Below, piece after piece: positions 22,301-31,802 of a stretch of DNA of 64,000 nt. Each line of letters starts with the position of its first letter. Positions within the stretch are counted from its first letter, which is position 1. This DNA is from Ophioderma brevispina (lineage: Eukaryota > Echinodermata > Ophiuroidea > Amphilepidida > Ophiodermatidae). Below the pieces are notes generated by a model. It worked only from the letters and a program-made list of their open reading frames with translations. It did no database searches and was not told the DNA's origin. The translations under genes were made by a program, and so were the position numbers. The stretch spans positions 1 to 64,000 of the forward strand of contig JAMKCH010044023.1 of NCBI GenBank assembly GCA_023653785.1, written 5' to 3'.

Positions 22301-25300
22301 TTCACTTCAGGTGTGATCTAATACATTGGTAAGCATTCCAAATATGTAGAAAACATAGGTTCGAGAAAAATTGGGGGCGCTTCTTTCTGGAAATCATCTC
22401 ATGTCTCTTTAACAGAACTCACGGATTGTGCAGTCTTGTTCTAAAACATGTCACTGTTTGAATAAAAAAAAGATTTTGGCACATATCCAGGTTGGGGGTT
22501 AGGCTTTATATCAAGCAATCATGTTAACTCAAAGTTGGACTAGATTTGTATTAAAATGTTAGGAGATTGAAAGATGTGAAAATCGAGCCATTTTCTTGTC
22601 ATAATTTCATCAATAGCCGGAAGCGGACATCCGGGTATTTGGCAAAATATGCTTAGCAACAATGTGCTTAAAACAAATCATTTGATACGCCCTGTGTCTT
22701 GCGATGTGCAGTGAGCGTACTTTTTGTGGGCCGCCAGCTATAGCTGGCAGGACCACTTAGCAATCCGTTGTGCGTGTGTATGTGTGGATGTGTGTGTCAC
22801 AAATTGTTAAGTTTTTTTAAATTGACCTCAATTGAAAAGTTTAACTTCAATTGGAACCAAACTTCTGTCATAGGTGCACAATGGGATCCGTCATATGTTG
22901 ATGAGGTCAAAGGTCATGTTGAAAGGTCAAAGGTCATGTGAGGTTAAGTTGAAAAATGGGCTAAAAATGTAAAATTCATCTAAATTGAAAACTTGTGGAA
23001 CCAAACTTTTGTCATAGGTGCACCATGTGATCCCTCATATGTTGATGAGATCAGAGGTCACGTGCCAGGGTCAAAGGTCATGGGGCGGCCCACAGCTTAT
23101 ATTCTTTGAATATAGCAAGCGCGAAAGCCGAGAACCGCGAAATTCTAGTTTATTTTGCGCACTTTGTTTTCACCGTGATATGGAGATTCCCTGGGCTTTC
23201 CCTGGTTTGTTTTTACTGCGGTGAAGCGATGTGACGTCAGTCCGCTCCTGGCCATAGACCTCAAATAAACATTGGAAACTTTCGGAGCCAAATGTAATGT
23301 ACAAGCGTCCTTATACAATCGCGGACATTAACCCTAAAACGTCACAGGGGGTTTTGCCGAACATCGTCCGAGATGCAATGAGAATCATTTTTTTTTTGAC
23401 GTACGAGAATCAATGAGAAGCAAATTTTGCATTTCATTGCATCTCGGACGTTTTCCCGGCACCGGAGTAAGTGGCGTAAAGTCGTTAACAGCCAAGAAGC
23501 AATGAGAACCAAGACACCTTCTGTGGGGAAACGGTCCGAGAAGCAATGAGAACATTCACGCTCCCCTGGCCGGGAATGGTCCTAGTGGCAATGAGTCATT
23601 TTTGCGACAGAAATAGTGTTAAAGTCCGAGATGCAGTGAGAACCATTATTCGACCGTTCTTGTCAGGTAATTGCTCTCTCATGCTTGCAGGATGGGTTAT
23701 GGTTAAAAGAGGGCGTAAAGTCGGTTAGCGTCCGGAATCAATGATGAATCATTCACCTTCTGCGGGAAACGGTCAAGATCATTGAGATCATTCTCGGGCA
23801 GGGAAATGGTCCGAGGTGCAATGAGATGGTCGTTCAATGAGATTCATTTTTCGTGACAGAAAATAGTTGTTAAGTCCTAGATGCAAATGAGAAGCAATTA
23901 CCGACTTCGGTACCAACGGATTGTTGCATCTCATTGGTTCTCGACGGGTTTGGGCCCTAACAGAATCGAAAAAATATAAAGTCACTCAGACATGCGCGCA
24001 TATAACAACGCAAAAAGTAACAAATGTGTAAGTGCTACGGCCCAACAGTTGCATGTGATAAGCCGTTAGGACACGCTTATCGTTGTCATCATAGTCGGAA
24101 ACAAAATAAATTTTATTATACATAAAAAGGTCTATTTCTCAGCCATTTTGACTTCAAGAAAACATTCTACTTTTCCTCCGCAGGTGGGACGCGGATCTTT
24201 GAGTCGGACCAGACCAAACTTCCTGAGTGTGATAACAAATCAAATTCCTCCAATAGCGCTCAGGGCAGAAGAAATGCCCAACATGTTGGTGTATTGACAA
24301 TTATTTTGTGTGTGCGGTAATTGATGCCGACCTTTGTCTAGGATTTCATCTGGCCAGGGAGGAGAAACCAGAGAAATTCAATAGCATGTAAGCAGACCAT
24401 TTAGGTAATGGTGATCTGATTCTATGTAGTCTTGTAATCTCTTTTTGGTCCCCCGCTCGAAACGAGGTCTGGACGGGGACTATGAAATGAGCATCGTCCG
24501 TCCGTCCGTTTCGTCCGTCTGTGACAAAAAGAGTGTTAACCCATGTTTATATGATTTATTCTGGAGTTCCGTAAGGGCGACAATGATGTAACTTGGTGAA
24601 AGAAGCGGGTTTATGAGTTCTGCTCGACCTGTTAGATTGTGGGGGCCTAAAATATGCTATATAAGTATCTAATTTGCATAATTTATGAGAATCTTCCGCC
24701 TGCACGGCTTGTGTACAAGTTTTCTGGAGTTCTGTAAGGCGTATCATGATTTAACTTGGTGGAAGGAGCGGCTGAAGAGTTCTCGACCCCGATTAGATTT
24801 TGGGCGTATTTCGGCAAATGGATATGTCAAATGGCTAATTATATGCAAAAGATTAGCGTCATTTGCTATATTTTTAAAAACAGTTCACAGCGGATACACA
24901 AAATGTCATTGCGCTGCATGAAAGCCGATTGTGGGGGCCACATCTTTTGGCAATTTGAAAGTATTGAATATAATATTCGGCTTAGGTATGGGGGCAAAGG
25001 AAGCTAATTCAATATGCGTAATTGCTCTAATCCTGAAACGGTACATCGGATAGGGCAAAATTCCTTTGTGGCTACATGAGACTACTAGTGCTATAGGGGT
25101 GATGGGTTAGGTGTTGGTGAGGGGGTTGAGGTTATTGGGGATGGTTTGGGTTGCTTTCTTTTTTTTGGTTCAGGTGGTGTTTTGTTGTGCTGGGTGTTTT
25201 GGCATGGGTGGGGGTGGTTGCGGGTTTTGGGAAGGGGTGGGCCAGTGTTGCGGGGTGTTGTTGGGGGGTGCCCCACATGCGGGTGTTGGGGGATGGAGTG

Positions 25301-28300
25301 TTGCGGGTGTTTGGGAGGGATGAGGGTGGTGCAGCTGTTGATGAAGGGGTATGGCGGGTTGGCGGGTGTTGGGGAAAGGGGAGGTGTGTTACAGGGTATT
25401 GGGGGGTGGGTTGGGGTGTTGAGGGGTGTTAAATAGGGGGTGGTGGTGTTTTGGGGTGTTGGGGAGGGGGTGGAGGTGTTGCGGGGTATTGGGGGGAGGG
25501 GTGGGTGTTGCTCTGGGTATTGGGGAGGGGGTGGAGTGTTGGCGGGTATGGGGAGGGGGTGGGGTGTTGAAGTTGCCTTTAGCGCATTTTAGTTAGCGAA
25601 ACATTCGGCGGGACATATTTTACTGCATCTCGTAAATACGAGTTCGCCTTGTTATGAGAGTGTATTGATCATTTTACCATTGTTGTAGGGGGGTAGCACT
25701 TGATCAACAGTGATTTTAAATTGGCATTTATTCCAAAATATCATGGTATTATAAATTTTTTGAACAAAGGTTTAAGAGGTGATTTTGCAAATGTCATTGG
25801 GACCAGAGGCCGATGTAAGACTTGATGGAGAATAAAGGCATGAGAACTAACAGCAGATTACAGAATTCCTGCCTATTTAGTGGCCAGTCAAGTGTAGTGT
25901 TTTACACGTTATCTCTCCCATAATTTGGATAAATAACTCCACTCCCAATTTGGCCCCCCCCCCTTGGAATCGTTGGTAATTTTGTGGGAACATCGTTCCA
26001 AACCAGTAGGGTTTAATTAGAGTCCATTCCCACAATGCACCAGGTTTTTGTGAAATTTCACCTCAATAAGGTTCATGTGATCCACAAACAATATTCTTAA
26101 CACATTAAAACCTTGACTTTTACACTCATTATGGTTGATTAAAACTGCCCTCGTGTTCCAAACTTAGATCTCACCTACCAACAATATCCATATATTCCTC
26201 ATTTCGAAATCAACTTAATAGGGTTTTAACGTATTGTTTTTTTGTTTTTGTTTTTTGTTTTTTTTTTTCAGATTACACAACAAAGGTGTATTTCCTCCCG
26301 CACTCGGCATGCGCAAATTAGGCCGACGTACAACAGGCAAAGAACTAAACAAAGAACTGGGAGGCGTGGAAGTAATTGGAAAAATGTTGAACTGGCCCAC
26401 TATAGAATAAATTAGTACTCAACCTTTCAAGTCAGGACACATCTCTGGGTGGGGGGGTGTATATCCATAGCTATGTCCCATTTGGATCTCAGCAAGAGTT
26501 TTCCATACCCCCCTCCCACCGCATGTCTACATATAGTTACAGAGTGCTTCATGTAGAAATTTTAACGGTGTCTAAGGACCCTTCCAGCAATCTTTTGCTC
26601 TGGTTTGTGTTAGGGCTTAATCAGTCCTTATAATGCACAAGTGTTGGCAATTTTAATGGAAAGGGTGCCCTGTCATCAGCTTAAGGGGGGCCTTTAGCAT
26701 CAAGAAGCTACGCAAGGTCCCACTTAGTGCGACGAGGGGTGTCTGAGGGGCCCCCTGATAGCAATATTTTAGGGGGACCTGTAACAGTTGCTGACACTAC
26801 TGACTCTTAACCGCCACTGTGCACAAAGGTGTGGATTTCAGTTGGATGGCGAAAAGGTCCATGGCTCGATTGGTAACAAACAACCTCGTCGCCCCAGACC
26901 TGATTTAAAACTGGCGTGGGTTAAAATTGCGTGTCAGAAGACAATCCGCTAGTTTTTGTCATTACCAGCCCCTGTGAAATCGTAAGGCTAAAGATGTTTG
27001 GTTTGATGTTTTTAGTGGAAAAAGTGCAAAACCATTTTGAGACCACCAATATAATTTTACACGGTTTTCAATGGCCTTCATGAAATCAATCATGTTACTA
27101 CTCTCTATCAAAAGATTTGAAATATTCAGAGGGGCATGGGGCAATCAAGAATGAAAAAGTTGAAGAGCAACTTTTGTTCTATTTCATAAGAAATACACAA
27201 ATATCTAAGGCCTCCCATCGTGAATAAGGCCTTGTGCCCAGTACCCCCCCACCCGATTTCATTCACCGTAGTGGTCCACATGTGGGTGTCGGAAGAAAGC
27301 TAATCTTCTCATTAACCCTGTTAATTGTAGCGTGAAGTTGTTTGGTTTGGATGTTATGTTATGAGCAATATACTCTACAAGTATTCTATGGGGCTTACAA
27401 AATCACATTTTAGTGCTTATAATCAAACAGATTAAAATATGGTGGTGGAAACTTTACAGATGGAGATTTGGAGTGAAGGTTCATTGAGTCAATGATTTTT
27501 ATTCTATTTATCCAATATAAACTATAATGAGGTACCCATCGGACGATAATTCACTACAACAAATAAGATATCTAACAATGATTTGCTTGATTTTCTTGTG
27601 TTTAGTTGGGGTGGGGAGCAGACCCATGGGTGTTGACAATCAGGATTCTGTATTTACCAAATGTCGGCATGACGACGGCAAGCTGGAGGTGATGGGGGCT
27701 AACGGGCGTGGTTGGTCATCTGGGGCGTATGATTCAGACGTGGGTTGCGTACGGCCATCAGATTGGCACAGGGAGCACATGTAAGTATCATCTGGCTTGC
27801 CTTTCAGCAAACACTACGATATTTTGTAGTCCACAGCCAACTTTCTCATAGCTATAATAGGCTACATTACATCACAGTCTAACATTGTCCAATAGGAGAG
27901 CGCACTCATGACATACTACTATTATGTAATTGCACCATACCTTGAAAAATCTCCAGCTATCTACCGTGTGTCCCAAAAAAAAACGCAACACTTGGTGGGC
28001 AGGCGCCATAAGTTTTGAACAAAAGCACGTGACTACTTATTATTTGTTGTAAGGTAAGATGAGAATGGTAGCTAATTATCATGAAAAGTTCATAAAGGCA
28101 GAGTCAATAGTTTTAATGATTATGATCCCAACAATCAAATAGCCCGCAGAACCCATTTTACAAAAATGAGGAGCTGGTTACCACAAGACTGGGTCAAGAA
28201 GAACAGAAGTGGCAAATACAATATTGATTGCAATAAACATTTACTTGCCCAAATTTCTTGCAGCAACGACTTCTACTCGGTCAAATGACTGCATTTTACA

Positions 28301-31300
28301 TATTATTATTTAACTGATGATTAATAAAACATAATTTACATGATATAAAATTGTTTCAAGCACAAGATATAAACCTATGACTAAGTCATTAGACAAAACT
28401 CCACATTACATAAAATGATAAAGCGTTGGGCTGCAACTTGTATGTTACTGAAAATAATGTTACATTCTCAACTTTATGAAGGTAAAACCTATGTTTCAAC
28501 ACAAACTCAATAACCACTATAAGTATATTTATTCTGTCATTAAAGTTTGGGTTAAGATAGCTTTAGTGTGCCGTCACAAAATGATGATGAATGATAGCTC
28601 TAATCCAAGGCAGTCGTATTTGGACAATACGAAGGAGTGTTGATCATACATTCCTACTTCGATCTTTAAAGCTTTTAAGTGTGTAAAATGCAGTTTTTTT
28701 TAGTTGTTATTACCCAATGGAACAGTCATTATGCATATTGTTGCAGCACCTGGCTTTTAAAAGGCAGAAAATGCTGGACGGTGGTTGTGGACCTTTGAGA
28801 TTATATTGGTGGTTTGGGAGCCAACGGACAGTGCCGTATTTGTAGTATAGCGCCTCAATTGGTTTAATAAATGGGTCCTGCAGGTTACTTAATTTCTAGG
28901 GTCATATCTTTAAAATATTACTCTACCTTTAGAATTTTCAGGATATTAGCTAAATTTCCATCTTACCGCTACCACAAAGGATAAGTAGTCACGAGCTTTG
29001 TTCAAAAACTTATGGCGCCTTGCCACCAAGGTGCGTTTTTTTTTTGGGACAGACGGTATTATACACAGCTCTCGCTCTCTCTCTCAGCATGCAAAACCTA
29101 CAACTTAAGTTAAAATTAGCCCACATTACATCACAGTCTGACATTGTCCAATAGGCAAGCACCCACTCATGACATACTCTTGTGGTCCTTATTTGTACGT
29201 ACCCATAGAAATAGACCGGAGAAACCAGACGCCGCCGCCGCCATCTTGGTCAGCTATGGGCAAACATTTGGGGGTCTTCGTGTATGCTCGGGAAGGGATT
29301 CTTAAACATTCGGTAGATGTGCGCAATTTTTGTTCATAGAGCAATCGTTGTGAGCCTACATATGGACGCAACCAAAGATTATGCGGTCTTTGCGTCAAAC
29401 AACTGAAGATCGACAGGCGCGACTACACAGAACCCAACTTCGCAATTTGTAGAGCTCGGATGCCGCAAAGGGGAGATTTTTTGAGGATACGAATTTCTCT
29501 TAATTTGTACTTGATCTGTTCGAGAACACCTTCCAAGAACATTTCGGAGGTTTATTTGACAAACAAGTAAAAAAGAAAACTAAAAACAATGTTTTGAACT
29601 TGGCTGCAATGATCATTTTGCATTTTTCTTATGCAAGTATGAAAAAAAAGAAATGGAGAAAGGTCATTGATATAAATATTTATTCTTCTTGATACATATT
29701 TCAAGAAGATGACCATAATGATTTTCAATTGAAAATATGAAACAGGAAACGATCACAGTGATCGTTTTCCTTTTTCCAATGTAAATATGAAAAGGAAAAC
29801 AATCATTTTTATTATTTTTCTTTTCTTTTCTTGCATGTATAGCAAGGAGAACACGCTGTTTGTTTTTCATACAACAACAACATTACATAAATCACGTTCG
29901 GGAGCGCGGTGTCATGACAGATATACGCGATTAGGGAAGACGAAAAGGGTGCGTATCATGATACGGCCACCAGACGCTCAGAAATAAAATCGGTATACAT
30001 TCGTGTTTTCCGCGTGCATCCGACAAGAATACGAAGACCCTCAATTTTTGACCCATGTGTGACATAGCCGTTGTACAGGAAAGAATATGGCGTCCGGCTT
30101 CTCCGGTCTATTTCTATGTTTGTACCTTACCTGGAAAATCCCCCACTATTTGTAGCAAAGCTCTCAAAGCATGCAAATACAACACCAATAGCAATTAGGG
30201 GAATTCCATTTTTCTCTTGTAATTTGTAAACAAGTCTTAAAGTCTGGTGATTCCCTTTTAGGGATCTTCTTGAAGTTATATATAGATATAATCTTCTGAA
30301 TCACAAAACTGATGGATATATAAGAGTCAGGTTTTCAGGAAAAAAATGCAAAAAGGCTGCAAATGCCTCTAGAATGCCTAATTTGAAGAAAAGGGGTCTA
30401 CATTTCAGTGAAGATATTTAGATATTTGCTGTAAAATTACCCTTATTGAAATGGATAGGGGGTTTTCAGGGCTTGAGCCATGTATCCCTGACAAAAAAAT
30501 ATATTAATACCCCCAGGGGCTTGCCTAGATCCACACTGAAAACAAAAACACCTTATGGGCTATTTTCATTTTCCCACCCATCAGCGGGTTTGGGGGGAGT
30601 CAAACTGGCCATAATTACATTATACCCTCACACTGTATCATGTGCTTTATTCTGCTAACAAAATTAAGCACATGATAATAGAGAAGTTATGAAGGGTACA
30701 ATGTAATTATGCCTTAAACTGTTATGCAAAAGTTTCTGACTTTGCTAAAAAGTGTAAGTTGTTAAAGGGATTAGCAGCGATAATGCGAGAGAATAAAAAA
30801 ATGTGGAATGCATTTTTTCAACTTATATAAATCATGGATAATTGTGTACAATTCCATATAACTGCTTTAATGTAGAAACAGACCACCAAATAGTGAAAAA
30901 ATGAAGTATTTGAGGAAATTTGTCATACCGTCTCCTGCAAATAGACATACAACAAATGGATCTCTAAATCAAACACTGATTGTGGTTTACACCAGTACAG
31001 AAAAAGCAAAAATCAATAATGCTTTAGTTTGAGGTCAAACTGTATATAGATCATGGTGCACTTAAAACCTGGGATATTCTCAGGGAAAGGCCTTTTTTTT
31101 TTATCACAAGTCGGAATTTTGATACGCACGTATAGAAATTACAGAATCGGATAAAAAGTACTGCCTTGTCTTTAACACACAGATTTCAAGCCAACCACTT
31201 AAAGGTTATGTTCGCACATCCATGCCAGTAACCAAATTACAAAAATATGAATTTTGATGATTTTTTCGATGTTTCGGATTAGCAAATCGCTGCTTATCCC

Positions 31301-31771
31301 TTTTAAGTGCAGACTTTACCATAATTTTTTTTTTTTTTTTTTTTTGTCCCCATTTGAGCATTTGTTACTATTTGATCATGGTTTTAAAAACCTATGCATT
31401 TAGTTGACTTTGTAGCAAAATGTTGAAACCTGTATCAACATTGGTATATGGTGGTGCACTAATACTTCAGGGTTAAAATTAATTTATTGAGCATTAGGGG
31501 GTTGAGTACATACTCACTTGCCCATTTGAAGAAAACTTAGATTAGCATCCCATAAGAGTTGCAAGACTTCATTGCTACTAATGTGTTTTACACCAGTAGT
31601 GCTATTCTTTAGTTTTCTTCAAATGGACAACTGAGTATGTACTTAAACACACCCTGTGGTAACTCCTCTAATTAGAGAATAAAAGATAGGATTTGTTGTT
31701 TTGCCTATCTAATATCGTGTCATATTGGATGGGCAGTCCAATATTTTGAGTAGTGGATGCCGGCGCAGCCG

Positions 31772-31802
<31 letters not shown>

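Noticed and set aside
25111..25436. Gly/Val/Trp-rich open frames
   Set aside because: Translations of the G-rich tandem repeat.
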